From positions 1 through 14,950 of the forward strand of contig JAISBR010000057.1 of NCBI GenBank assembly GCA_031266095.1: DNA of 14,950 nucleotides, written 5' to 3'. The stretch comes from Treponema sp. Its GTDB lineage: Bacteria; Spirochaetota; Spirochaetia; Treponematales; Breznakiellaceae. Of the stretch, positions 5,949 to 13,841 are shown in pieces (position 1 is the first letter of the stretch; each line of letters opens with the position of its first letter). The notes below the pieces were generated by a model, which saw only the letters and a list, made by a program, of their open reading frames with translations, was not told the DNA's origin and searched no databases. Both the position numbers and the translations under genes were made by a program.

Positions 5949-6957
5949 CATACCGCTTAGGGTTATTTAGTTTTCCCGGTGTTACGCCGCTTGAGACGGT
6001 GACATACCAGTCGGTGGCCGTATTGGTGTCCCCAGTGGTTTCATCCCGGCAGATACTCCGGGTTGCGGTAGTGGTGCCGGTATTCACGGCGCCTGCGGCG
6101 GGACTGGCGGTTTTTCCCTCAGCTGATTTCCATGCTCCCTGTTTGAATAACAAATCCGCGGCTTCAGCAAGATATTCCTTGTTCCACCAGGGATCCGGAC
6201 TGTTGGCAAGCATCACCGCGTCAATTACCTTATCATCTTGATCCACCACATAGACTGCGTCAAGTTTGTGCAGCAGCTTACTTGTCCCCGGTATCCAAAA
6301 ATCCCTGATCCCGGCGACCGCTTCGGCGCCACCGGATTCATCAAGGTTTTCCCCGTACTCATCCCGGTTTGCTTCTTCAACAGTACGCAAGTGCAGCAGC
6401 ACATAGTCCCCTTCCGCAACCTCTACGGAAGCAAATTCATAGACCAGCGGACTTTTGTAGTTTCCAGCGATGTACACTCGTAATGCCCCCAGGTTTCCCG
6501 CCTCCAGCATTTTCAACTCAATGAATTCCGCCTTAGGTTTGGAATATTCGGTTCGTAGCTCATTGATACGCATCGCGGGAATTCGGTTGTTACGGGTACG
6601 AAGGGGAACCAGCACATTGATGGTATTTCCCCGTTCATCTTCCGCTAGAAGATCAGCGGTAAGCCGTTCTCCCGGGCCGGGACTTCTGTCAATGTTTACC
6701 TTAACGGTACTTCCGTGTTCTACCGAACCAACCGCAAGTTCAGGACTGAAACGCAGGGAAACCACCTTCACCGGCCGTGAAAACTCAAAATCTATTTCTG
6801 TCTCTGACGCTGCCTTGCAGGCAAGAAATACCGGTGCCTCGGAACTTACGCCCAGAATCTGCCCAGCCGCGAAGGCTTCCCCTGTGGAACAGGCGCACAC
6901 CGTACAAAACAGGGAACAGATCCCTATCAGGGAAAAGCAAAAATACTTCATCTTCAT
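5941..6957 (-). CDS. exported protein with possible lamin-tail (LTD) domain
   Basis: The start is set at the ATG at 6957, because GGAGG lies 6 nt upstream; a longer frame to 7020 has no such signal. The 338-residue product begins MKMKYFCFSLIGICSLFCTV with a hydrophobic signal segment. Export may be as a lipoprotein (VCAC, Cys23, would be a relaxed spirochaete lipobox) or by signal peptidase I after AFA. Residues about 45-130 look like a beta-sandwich. From MRINELRTEYSKPKAEFIEL onward the pattern (INE, then a conserved FIEL, then GDYVLL and VDQDDKVIDAV) is like lamin-tail domains of secreted bacterial proteins. The function is not known. It is convergent with trxA, overlapping by 8 bp. Confidence 0.75.
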   Translation of the reverse strand: MKMKYFCFSLIGICSLFCTVCACSTGEAFAAGQILGVSSEAPVFLACKAASETEIDFEFSRPVKVVSLRFSPELAVGSVEHGSTVKVNIDRSPGPGERLTADLLAEDERGNTINVLVPLRTRNNRIPAMRINELRTEYSKPKAEFIELKMLEAGNLGALRVYIAGNYKSPLVYEFASVEVAEGDYVLLHLRTVEEANRDEYGENLDESGGAEAVAGIRDFWIPGTSKLLHKLDAVYVVDQDDKVIDAVMLANSPDPWWNKEYLAEAADLLFKQGAWKSAEGKTASPAAGAVNTGTTTATRSICRDETTGDTNTATDWYVTVSSGVTPGKLNNPKRYVK

Positions 6958-7116
6958 AATTTTCCTCCGCCCTATATATGGCGCGCGGATGAGCTGCGCT
7001 TTAGTGAATTGGAAAAACAAAAGACGAATTTTGCTGAATCTCGATATGAGGATTAAGATAACTATTCCGCCGTATCAAAATCGACCGAAAACTACGAAAA
7101 AACATTAGACTTGTTC

Positions 7117-7135
7117 GACAACCCGGTTGGTTGTC
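7117..7135. repeat. hairpin A of the MITE-like element
   Basis: GACAACC (7117-7123) and GGTTGTC (7129-7135) around the loop CGGTT. It has the same loop and closing bases as the hairpin in front of trxA. Confidence 0.85.
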
Positions 7136-7147
7136 TCACAAGTCCTA

Positions 7148-7185
7148 CAATTTCTCGCCTTACGGCTATGAAATTGCGGTTTTTT
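7148..7185 (+). terminator. hairpin B with T-run, terminator-like
   Basis: CAATTTC (7148-7154) pairs with GAAATTG (7170-7176), with an inner GCC/GGC stem around TTAC. Six T residues follow at 7180-7185, so on the plus strand this resembles a rho-independent terminator. No plus-strand gene lies immediately upstream; it would stop antisense transcription only. Confidence 0.45.
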
Positions 7186-7193
7186 AGCGGAAT

Positions 7194-7221
7194 TTGTTCG
7201 GAAACTGAAGTTTCCGAACAA
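7194..7221. repeat. hairpin C of the MITE-like element
   Basis: Perfect 12-bp arms TTGTTCGGAAAC (7194-7205) and GTTTCCGAACAA (7210-7221) around TGAA. It lies just after the stop codon of the minus-strand membrane-protein gene and could protect or end that message, although no T-run follows on that strand. Confidence 0.85.
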
Positions 7222-7226
7222 GTCTA

Positions 7227-7721
7227 TTACATAAAGGCAAAATTTATCGCCGCCACAATACCGATGATAATCCCCAACGGGATAAACGCAAGATAGATAA
7301 TGCAGAAGATACCGGTAAATTTCCAGAAAGCCTTGTTGTTTTTAAAAGCGTCTTCCAGTTTCTGTTCCGAATTGCTGAGCTGATAATCGCGAATCTTTGC
7401 CCCGAAAAAATAGATAAAACGGGCAGGGAAAAAAGATACAACCCCAAGTACCGCATATATAAGCCCTAAAAAACCCGTGAAAAAACCACCCCATTCATCG
7501 GCAAAATCTTCAACTATGAACATAGTGATAGCGAAGACAATTCCACCGGCAAACAAAAACCCGCACCCGATAAAGCCAAGTACACCGATAAACATCAGCC
7601 AGGGTGAGGCTTCCCTGAGATAACGCAGCATGGTATCAGTCAGTACAGTCTGGGCGCCCCGGGTTTTGGGAGGCGCGCCGATATTGTTCGAACTTTGCCG
7701 GAGAATTTCAAAATCAGACAT
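7227..7721 (-). CDS. small four-helix membrane protein (DUF5362-like)
   Basis: The 164-residue product has a polar N terminus (about 38 residues) and then hydrophobic stretches at roughly 39-61, 65-70 running into 78-102, and 131-163, suggesting four transmembrane helices with a charged loop (KIRDYQLSNSEQKLEDAFKN) between the second and third hydrophobic blocks. The layout recalls the DUF5362 family of bacterial inner-membrane proteins, whose function is unknown; this assignment is from general appearance only. AAAGGAGGA sits 6 nt before the ATG, so the start is firm. The MITE-like element begins one base beyond the stop. It is divergent from the acidic-protein operon, across a 470-bp gap. 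Confidence 0.75.
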   Translation of the reverse strand: MSDFEILRQSSNNIGAPPKTRGAQTVLTDTMLRYLREASPWLMFIGVLGFIGCGFLFAGGIVFAITMFIVEDFADEWGGFFTGFLGLIYAVLGVVSFFPARFIYFFGAKIRDYQLSNSEQKLEDAFKNNKAFWKFTGIFCIIYLAFIPLGIIIGIVAAINFAFM

Positions 7722-7805
7722 AAATCATCCTCCTTTGGGTTTACGGAGAAAGGAGAAATAAGATAATAGACCTTACTCCCCTCTCTATCCTGATGAAAGA
7801 AGAGG

Positions 7806-7833
7806 CGCTTTCAAAACTTCAGTTTTGAAAGCG
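7806..7833. repeat. 12-bp perfect hairpin
   Basis: CGCTTTCAAAAC (7806-7817) and GTTTTGAAAGCG (7822-7833) enclose TTCA. The apex AAACTTCAGTTT is the same as that of hairpin C (7194-7221) read on the minus strand, so the two may be related elements. No T-run follows. Confidence 0.85.
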
Positions 7834-8144
7834 GTCCGGAAGACTTCTTAATACTAGAATAGCGGCGGCCTTTATGCAAGAACAAACTATACTGATACAC
7901 AGAAAAACAACCGACATATTAACCCGTTGACAATTTGAAAAGTCCCGGCTAACATTATAGTATATATGGAGAATTCAGGTATTTTTTCTAAAAAACTACT
8001 GGGAATAACCATTTGAACCGATAATTGACAGTATATGTTATTGGTGTCTGTTTACAAAGCCGGTTGCTTTTTGGAGAAATATTGCATTTGTTCCTGTTTC
8101 ATGCCGAAACGGTATACAAACGCATTCTTTAAGAAGGGGTTTTC

Positions 8145-8150
8145 TATAAT
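8145..8150 (+). promoter_or_regulatory. probable -10 box of the acidic-protein/Maf operon
   Basis: A perfect TATAAT 42 nt upstream of the first ATG, with only a weak -35 region (around GCATTC at 8122-8127). A second candidate, TTGACA at 7927-7932 with TAACAT at 7950-7955, would give a leader of over 200 nt. Confidence 0.5.
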
Positions 8151-8191
8151 GTGTTCTCTTTATAAAAAATCCCTGTTAGTGGGAGTGATCC

Positions 8192-10294
8192 ATGGTAAAT
8201 GAGAAAAAACCTTCGATATATTCCGATCGGAGCGCTATCGGCTCCGCCGATGAGCTTGACGAATATGGGGTATGGGTGAAAAGTGGTCCTCAAGATCTGT
8301 CCACTACCGATATCGGCGGCCAGGAATTTGACGATTTGTCTATGCCTGACTTTGACATAGGTTTTGGCGGTGAATCGCCTGGTTCGGATATGTCTTTTCC
8401 AGATATCCCCGATACCTATGCGGCGGGCAGAAATGCCAATGCCCACCCGGACTTAGAGGTAATGGATCTGCAAATTCCGGAAATTGACTTTTCCGAAGCC
8501 GAAAGTGAAATTGTAGCCTCGAATGAAGCCGTACCTGATGTTCCGGTGTCCCAGGACGGGTTTGACGCCGGTTTTGATGAACTGAATATCCCTGAGGAAG
8601 AATCGGCTGCCGGGCTTGACATAGGGGAATCCGATGGTGAAGAATCAGTGGATGTAAGTCCCGGTATTATTGAGGATGTGCCGGGAGGCTGGGACCAGGA
8701 GGAAAGTTCGCTGGAGTTTATCGAACATAGCCCGGTCGCAGAAGAACAGTTTCAGCCTGAACTGAAAGACAAAGCCTCTTCTCCTGATCTTTCCACCCAG
8801 CTTCTGATGAAAATCGCCGATGATCTTGCTTCGATACGGAGCGAGCTTTCCCACCTGAAAGAGGATTTTGCCGGTATCCGCGTCGAAGTCCCGACAGAGG
8901 AAAAGACCGAAGTCCCTCCGCACGGCGGTTTTTTTTCCGAGGAAGATGATGAAAAAATAGCCCTTACCGGGGATGAACTGGACAATATCTTGAACACGAC
9001 AAGTTTCACCGAAGAGACAACCGAAACCGGTGAACCGGACGTGGAGCTTTCACTTCTCGAGGAATCGGAGAGCGAGCTGGCAATCCCCGATGAAATGGAC
9101 GGTGAACTTTCTTTCACTGAGGTAAGGGATGAGGTAACCGAGAACTCTGACGATGATTTTGTCCAGGAGGAATCGGCTATTGAGGACACCGAAACAGCCG
9201 AGCCAAGCGCCTCCGATGAAGATGTGGGGGAAGAGATCGATATCGATTTTGACGATTTGGGTATTGATCTGAATACAGAGCCGGCCGACTTTGATAAGGC
9301 TAGGGAAGAAAACTCCGAGGATCAGTCCCTTGCCAACATGGCGCTGGACCTCTCCCTGGGAGAATTCGCGGACGATAATTTGGATCTCACTGGGGAAGAG
9401 AATCTGATGATGGAAGAGAATCTGTTTGACGAAAATTCAACGGAGGAAAATTTATTCACTGAAGAGTCCCTGCTGAAAACAGACGCTGAGACGGAGACGG
9501 GTGAGATAGTCTTGACCGATGAGATAGCCGATTCCGAAATACTGTATCACCTCCGTTCCCAAGGTGTCGAACCCATGGAGACGCCTCCGGAGGAAAGCGC
9601 GTATCTGGAGGAAGATCCCCTGGCCACCGTGATTGACGAAAGCGAATTTGCCGAGGATATTTCTCTTGACGAGGATCAGGATTTTGACGCAGCCTCTCTC
9701 GACCTTTCGGAGGCGGTCATTGATGAGCCGGATCTTTCCGCTGATATTATAGAAAATCCCGTGGAAGAACCTTTCCTGGATGATATTTCCCTTGACGGAA
9801 TCGGCGATATCAACATTGAGTTAGAAGACGAACAGCTTGAAACTGAGGCTGAGGAAAATACAGAAGTGGAGCCAGAGCTTCCGGTTCCTGAGGATATAGA
9901 AGAAAGCGAAACTTTGGAACTGAATCTTGCGGATGAGGGCGACAGTCTCGCCCAGGTTATCCCTGAGGGTTTTGAGGTGAGCGCCGAAGAATCCCAGGTA
10001 CCCCTTGACGATGATTTAGAGGCCGCCTTTGCCGGGGAAGCCGCTCTTGATATTTCCGCCGGGACCGATGAACCGGTCCTTGACACAAGCGCCGGGATAA
10101 TGGCCGCTGAGGATACGCCCGCCGCTGAAGAATCCCTTGATATCCCCTCCGGATTTAAAAATGAACTTAAAACAGTACTCTCCTATATGGATCATCTCCT
10201 TGAATCCCTGCCTGAAGAAAAAATCGAGGAATTCGCAAAATCTGAGTATTTTGATACTTACAAAAAACTTTTTAAGGAATTAGGACTGGTGTAA
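8192..10294 (+). CDS. large acidic low-complexity protein, function unknown
   Basis: First gene of the four-gene operon; GGGAG at 8181-8185 lies 6 nt before the ATG. The 700-residue product is dominated by Asp, Glu, Ser and Leu, with short hydrophobic motifs spaced through acidic linkers, so it is probably mostly disordered. It has no signal peptide or membrane segment, hence cytoplasmic. Ordered islands: DELDEYGVWVKSGPQDLS (20-37); a helical or coiled-coil stretch at about 199-232 (LLMKIADDLASIRSELSHLK); ALTGDELDNILN (257-268), which resembles the CheY-binding N terminus of FliM; and a lysine-rich helical C terminus (651-700). Imperfect repeats such as EENLF occur around 410-425. No known family was recognised. 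Stop and next start are contiguous (TAAATG), implying a shared role with the genes downstream. Confidence 0.85.
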   Translation: MVNEKKPSIYSDRSAIGSADELDEYGVWVKSGPQDLSTTDIGGQEFDDLSMPDFDIGFGGESPGSDMSFPDIPDTYAAGRNANAHPDLEVMDLQIPEIDFSEAESEIVASNEAVPDVPVSQDGFDAGFDELNIPEEESAAGLDIGESDGEESVDVSPGIIEDVPGGWDQEESSLEFIEHSPVAEEQFQPELKDKASSPDLSTQLLMKIADDLASIRSELSHLKEDFAGIRVEVPTEEKTEVPPHGGFFSEEDDEKIALTGDELDNILNTTSFTEETTETGEPDVELSLLEESESELAIPDEMDGELSFTEVRDEVTENSDDDFVQEESAIEDTETAEPSASDEDVGEEIDIDFDDLGIDLNTEPADFDKAREENSEDQSLANMALDLSLGEFADDNLDLTGEENLMMEENLFDENSTEENLFTEESLLKTDAETETGEIVLTDEIADSEILYHLRSQGVEPMETPPEESAYLEEDPLATVIDESEFAEDISLDEDQDFDAASLDLSEAVIDEPDLSADIIENPVEEPFLDDISLDGIGDINIELEDEQLETEAEENTEVEPELPVPEDIEESETLELNLADEGDSLAQVIPEGFEVSAEESQVPLDDDLEAAFAGEAALDISAGTDEPVLDTSAGIMAAEDTPAAEESLDIPSGFKNELKTVLSYMDHLLESLPEEKIEEFAKSEYFDTYKKLFKELGLV

Positions 10295-10714
10295 ATGGGG
10301 CTTTTAGGAAAAGCCACAGTTATTCTGAATACTATCGTCTCCAATCCGGGGGAAGAGTTTGTTTTTGCCTATCCGGATGGAGCGATTCCGGAGGGAATTG
10401 CCCCAGGTCTTGCCGGAATCTGGTCCCAAATAGATAATTTTCAAAAAAGCAATCCTTCTTTTCACTGCATAGTCCTGGAAACCCCGCCGGGAAACAATGG
10501 CAAAGATATCGTACAGACCGCCGCGAACATGATTTCGCATTTCGGGTCAGTCTGTGTCCTGCCAAGTGATGATTGCCTGGTACTCATTCCCGGCGACATG
10601 GACAGGGAATTGATCGCCTGCCAGCTTTCAAAAAGCATGAATGTTACAATACTTTCCCTGTACGGAGCTGAATCCGTCGGTGGGGCTTTTGAGACCCTCA
10701 GCGCCTATCTCTAA
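10295..10714 (+). CDS. 139-residue conserved-looking unknown
   Basis: No recognised family. The product looks like a compact alpha/beta domain: strands such as EFVFAYPD, FHCIVLETPP, GSVCVLP, DCLVLIPG and NVTILSLYG alternate with helices, the longest around KDIVQTAANMISHF. There is no signal peptide or membrane helix. It starts directly after the stop of the acidic-protein gene, and its own TAA is followed at once by the ATG of the first Maf-like gene, so translation is probably coupled on both sides. A small adaptor or regulatory subunit would fit the context, but that is inference. The strand order does not obviously match CheY, roadblock or STAS domains. Confidence 0.8.
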   Translation: MGLLGKATVILNTIVSNPGEEFVFAYPDGAIPEGIAPGLAGIWSQIDNFQKSNPSFHCIVLETPPGNNGKDIVQTAANMISHFGSVCVLPSDDCLVLIPGDMDRELIACQLSKSMNVTILSLYGAESVGGAFETLSAYL

Positions 10715-12139
10715 ATGAATGGGACCTTATCCTGTTCCGCTCCGGCAGAGCGGCTCCATTCAAAGTACAAGCCTCAAATCGAGGCTGAGCGGTATATTGA
10801 TGCCCTCAACTTACGCGGTGACATTAAATATTTCATTCTGATCGAGCCTGGTCTTGGGTACCTTACCCGGGTCTTACGGAACCGCTACAAAAACAGCAAA
10901 ATCATCGTCCTGCACGCTGACAGCCGCTTCAGTGCCGAGGACTCCGATGTTCCAGTCTGGTACCCTAACAGCAGGGAAACGGTCCAAGGTTTTTTGGAAA
11001 GGGAAATTCCCGATGTCGCCGCAGTCCTGGTAAAGGTCATTGAATGGAGGCCCAGCCTCCGCCTCTATGGGGAAACCTGTCTCAGGCTCATTGCTGAAAC
11101 AGTGGAATTTATCAAACGCGCCGACGCGGGCTTCAATACTACCGCCGCTTTTGGCGGAAGATGGGTTGCCAATTTTTTCAAAAACATCGATCTCATTCGT
11201 AAAGCCCTGTTGTTTAAGCGTATGAGCGTCCCCATCATTATCACCGGCGCAGGCCCCAGTCTGGAAACGGCTTTACCTAAGATTATTGCAATGAAAGATA
11301 GGGCATTTATCCTGGCCGCGTCTTCTTCGGTCCTTGCGCTCAAAGAAAGGGGCGTTGAACCGGATATGGTGATCAGCGCCGACGGCGGTACCTGGGCGCT
11401 TATCCATCTGTACCCCTGCTTCCGGGGTCCCCAGTCCCAAGGCCTGGCCCTCGCCTTTTCCGCCGCCATCCCCTCCCAGTGCGCCGGTCTCCCTTTCCTG
11501 GTACTGAATGACGGTAGTCTCTGGCAAAGCCTCGCGTTCCGAGAACTGGGCATCCCTTCGATCATCATCCCCCAGCGCGGGACCGTGACCGCCTCGGCCC
11601 TGGAGTTGGCCCTGAGCTTAAGCTCCGGCGGCATATATCTTGCGGGCATGGATCTTGCGGTACGGGATATTCGTACCCATGCCCGGCCCTACGGTTTTGA
11701 CCATCTCTTTTTCAACACCGCTACACGGCTCAGGCCGCTATACTCCCAGTGTTTTACCCGCTCCCGTGATACCCGCGAGGGCGGGAGTCACGCCGTCTAT
11801 GCCGCGTGGTTTAAAGCCCGGCTCGCCGGCTGGCCCCAGCGGATTTTTTCCCTGGGCAGCGGCAGCGCCGTATTTGAAGAAGCGCCTGATGATCATTCCA
11901 TAGCGGCTCAAGGTCCCCGTACCGCCCCGAGAGATTATTTTAAAGAGGCGCCAATAGACGGGGAAGGCGCGGCGCGCCGCCGAAAGGTATCGGAAGCACT
12001 CATCAGGGCGCTGGATGATCCCCGGTACGCGAAAATTATGCATGAGGAACTCACGCCCTTGCTCTTTTCAGGAGAGCAGAAGGCCGCGAACCGGGAGATT
12101 GCGGAGGCGCTCAGGAATCTCGCGGGACGATATGGATAG
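10715..12139 (+). CDS. DUF115/Maf-type protein 1 (motility-accessory factor family)
   Basis: Members of the DUF115 (MptE-like) group in bacteria include the Maf proteins, which attach nonulosonic acids or other sugars to flagellin. The 474-residue product has an N-terminal part (about 25-125) with YFILIEPGLGYLTRVL, a conserved FGGRW (146-150), the nucleotide-sugar-type motif ITGAGPSL (176-183), SADGG (221-225), and AGMDLA (310-315) followed by THARPYG (321-327). No signal peptide, so cytoplasmic. It is shorter at the N terminus than its downstream paralogue. The ATG directly follows the previous stop, and its end overlaps the next start by 8 bp. Target protein and sugar cannot be told; no flagellin gene is in the window. 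Confidence 0.8.
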   Translation: MNGTLSCSAPAERLHSKYKPQIEAERYIDALNLRGDIKYFILIEPGLGYLTRVLRNRYKNSKIIVLHADSRFSAEDSDVPVWYPNSRETVQGFLEREIPDVAAVLVKVIEWRPSLRLYGETCLRLIAETVEFIKRADAGFNTTAAFGGRWVANFFKNIDLIRKALLFKRMSVPIIITGAGPSLETALPKIIAMKDRAFILAASSSVLALKERGVEPDMVISADGGTWALIHLYPCFRGPQSQGLALAFSAAIPSQCAGLPFLVLNDGSLWQSLAFRELGIPSIIIPQRGTVTASALELALSLSSGGIYLAGMDLAVRDIRTHARPYGFDHLFFNTATRLRPLYSQCFTRSRDTREGGSHAVYAAWFKARLAGWPQRIFSLGSGSAVFEEAPDDHSIAAQGPRTAPRDYFKEAPIDGEGAARRRKVSEALIRALDDPRYAKIMHEELTPLLFSGEQKAANREIAEALRNLAGRYG

Positions 12140-13841
12140 GCGCTTCTATTTTGAGCGGAACCTCCTGGCCCTTTCTATCCATGATCCGGCCCTTTGCTCC
12201 CGGCTCTCCGGCGCGGAGACAACGCTGGGCCGTTACCGCTTCCCTGAGGCCCGTACAGGCGATATCGTCCCCGCCCTGGTTGACTTGAGCGGCGAGGCTC
12301 ATCCCCTGCATTCAATGGTGGATCCAAAGCGGGAGGGGGAACGGCTGGTATCGACACTGAATGGCGAGGGATTCCTGATCTTCCTGGGTCTGGGCGGCGG
12401 CTATGCGGCGAAGGCGGCCCTGGCCCGTGCCGATGTTTCCCGGGCGCTTACCATCGAATATGATATCAACGGCGCGGCTGAACTCCTCTGTTCCAGGGAA
12501 TATATCGGTCTCTTCGGAGACAGCCGGTTTACGCTGCTCGTGGATCCTCCACCGGAGGCCATTGCGGCCTTTATCCTTGCGCACTACCGGCCCGCTCTGG
12601 CGGGCGGCATAAAAACCTTTCCCCTGAGAACCAGGACGGAACGGGATATCCCCCGCTTCACCGCCGCCGCTGAGGCCGTCCAGCAGGCCATTGAGAAGGT
12701 CTCTTCGGATTATTCAGTACAGGCCCATTTCGGCGGCCGCTGGTTCTCCAACATTATCCACAACCTCAAGGCCGCGGAGACTCAGAACCGGAGCGCGCCT
12801 CCCATTCGCGAAGCGGCGATCTGCGCGGCCGGACCTTCCCTTGATGAACAGCTTCCCCTGCTGGCGGAACGCCGGTCCGGTCCGGAGTCCGCGAATCGGA
12901 GACCCTTCATCATCAGCGCCGATACCGCTCTTCCGGCCCTGTTGAAAAGCGGCCTTGCCCCTGACGCGGTAGTCACCATCGACTGCCAGCACATTAGCTA
13001 CTATCATTTCATAGGGGCCTTTCCGGGAGACATTCCCCTCTTTCTGGATATCGCAAGCCCTCCCCTGCTTGCGGGCCTCTCCCGCTCTCCCTTTTTTTTC
13101 TCCGGCGGCCACCCGCTGGCGGCTTATATCTCCCGAAACTGGCGGCCCTTCCCCCAAATCGACACATCCGGGGGCAATGTGACCCACGCCTGCCTTTCCC
13201 TTGCGGAAAACCTGGGCGCCGAGCGTATAACAGTATACGGCGCGGATTTCTCCTACTCTCAAGGCAGGATCTACGCGCGGGGAACGTATATCTACCCCTT
13301 TTTTGAACGGAAGCAGACCCGTCTGGCCCCCCTTGAGGCCTGTCGTTCCGCCTTCCTGTACCGCGCCCCCTTCCTGGCCCCTGAGGAGGGTGGACAAAGC
13401 GGCCGCTACGAAACCGCCGCGCTCAGGTTTTACCGGCTGGCCTTTGAGGAGAAAGCGGCCGCCATGGCGGCAGAGATCATCCCCACGCCGGGTATAGGCG
13501 TCCCGATCCTGATTGCGCGGCGGCCCGGTCCAAGGGAACAGTCCAGGACTCTCAAACTCTTCGCCTCCGGCGCGGCCATAACCAGTTCCGCCGCGTTCCT
13601 GAACCGATACCGCGCGGCAATAGCGGCGCTGCCCCTTCCCGGCGCTGAAACCGGCCGGTACCTGGAAAAACTGGACAACGATGAACGGCAGGTCCTCACC
13701 ACCCTGCTTCCCCAAACAGCCGCCGTCAAGCGCCGCCGGCCGGATTTTGGCCTTGAGGAACTTATCAAAGAGGTGAAGGATCAGAGCGTTAACCGCATAG
13801 ACCGGGTTCTGACAAGCTCCCCTCAAGCCAGCGGCCGATAA
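12132..13841 (+). CDS. DUF115/Maf-type protein 2
   Basis: The start is placed at the ATG at 12132, which overlaps the end of the first Maf-like gene by 8 bp; the frame extends 39 codons further up, but that part is a shadow of the other gene. The 569-residue product has an N-terminal Rossmann-like segment (FLGLGGGYAAKAAL, 82-97), then the elements of its neighbour in the same order: FGGRW (200-204), CAAGPSL (231-237), ISADT (261-265) and GADFSYSQGRIYARGTY (370-386). The pair is thus a tandem duplication with divergence, perhaps with different sugar or target specificity. It is GC-rich compared with the first gene of the operon. Its last 53 bp overlap the convergent nudC gene. Confidence 0.8.
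   Translation: MDRRFYFERNLLALSIHDPALCSRLSGAETTLGRYRFPEARTGDIVPALVDLSGEAHPLHSMVDPKREGERLVSTLNGEGFLIFLGLGGGYAAKAALARADVSRALTIEYDINGAAELLCSREYIGLFGDSRFTLLVDPPPEAIAAFILAHYRPALAGGIKTFPLRTRTERDIPRFTAAAEAVQQAIEKVSSDYSVQAHFGGRWFSNIIHNLKAAETQNRSAPPIREAAICAAGPSLDEQLPLLAERRSGPESANRRPFIISADTALPALLKSGLAPDAVVTIDCQHISYYHFIGAFPGDIPLFLDIASPPLLAGLSRSPFFFSGGHPLAAYISRNWRPFPQIDTSGGNVTHACLSLAENLGAERITVYGADFSYSQGRIYARGTYIYPFFERKQTRLAPLEACRSAFLYRAPFLAPEEGGQSGRYETAALRFYRLAFEEKAAAMAAEIIPTPGIGVPILIARRPGPREQSRTLKLFASGAAITSSAAFLNRYRAAIAALPLPGAETGRYLEKLDNDERQVLTTLLPQTAAVKRRRPDFGLEELIKEVKDQSVNRIDRVLTSSPQASGR

Larger units (their letters stand above)
7106..7226. mobile_element. 121-bp three-hairpin MITE-like element
   Basis: Perfect 12-bp terminal inverted repeats, TAGACTTGTTCG (7106-7117) and CGAACAAGTCTA (7215-7226). 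If the outermost TA on each side is a target duplication, the pattern fits IS630/Tc1-type insertion. It contains no coding sequence and is almost entirely three consecutive hairpins at 7117-7135, 7148-7176 and 7194-7221. It ends one base from the stop codon of the minus-strand membrane-protein gene, so it lies between two genes read in the same direction. The structure is seen; calling it mobile is inference, since copy number cannot be tested here. Confidence 0.6.
7722..8191. other. 470-bp intergenic control region
   Basis: This is the divergent spacer between the membrane-protein gene and the four-gene operon. It holds a 28-bp perfect hairpin (7806-7833), a TTGACA with TAACAT 17 nt on (7927-7955), a second TTGACA at 8025-8030 without a good -10 box, and TATAAT at 8145-8150. 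No convincing small gene was seen; a 16-codon frame at 7967 lacks a ribosome-binding site. Confidence 0.6.

Noticed and set aside
6958..7020. Longer N terminus of the exported protein (start at 7020)
   Set aside because: The added 21 residues would bury the signal peptide, and the GGAGG site supports the ATG at 6957.
7985..8030. ACCGATAA resembled a sigma-28 (flagellar) -10 element upstream of the Maf operon
   Set aside because: No TAAA lies 15 nt upstream; the nearest is 24 nt away, so the promoter does not fit.
12015..12131. Upstream extension of the second Maf-like gene to an ATG at 12015
   Set aside because: The 39 extra residues are Arg/Ser-rich and lie over the conserved reading frame of the first Maf-like gene; the ATG at 12132 gives normal overlap.
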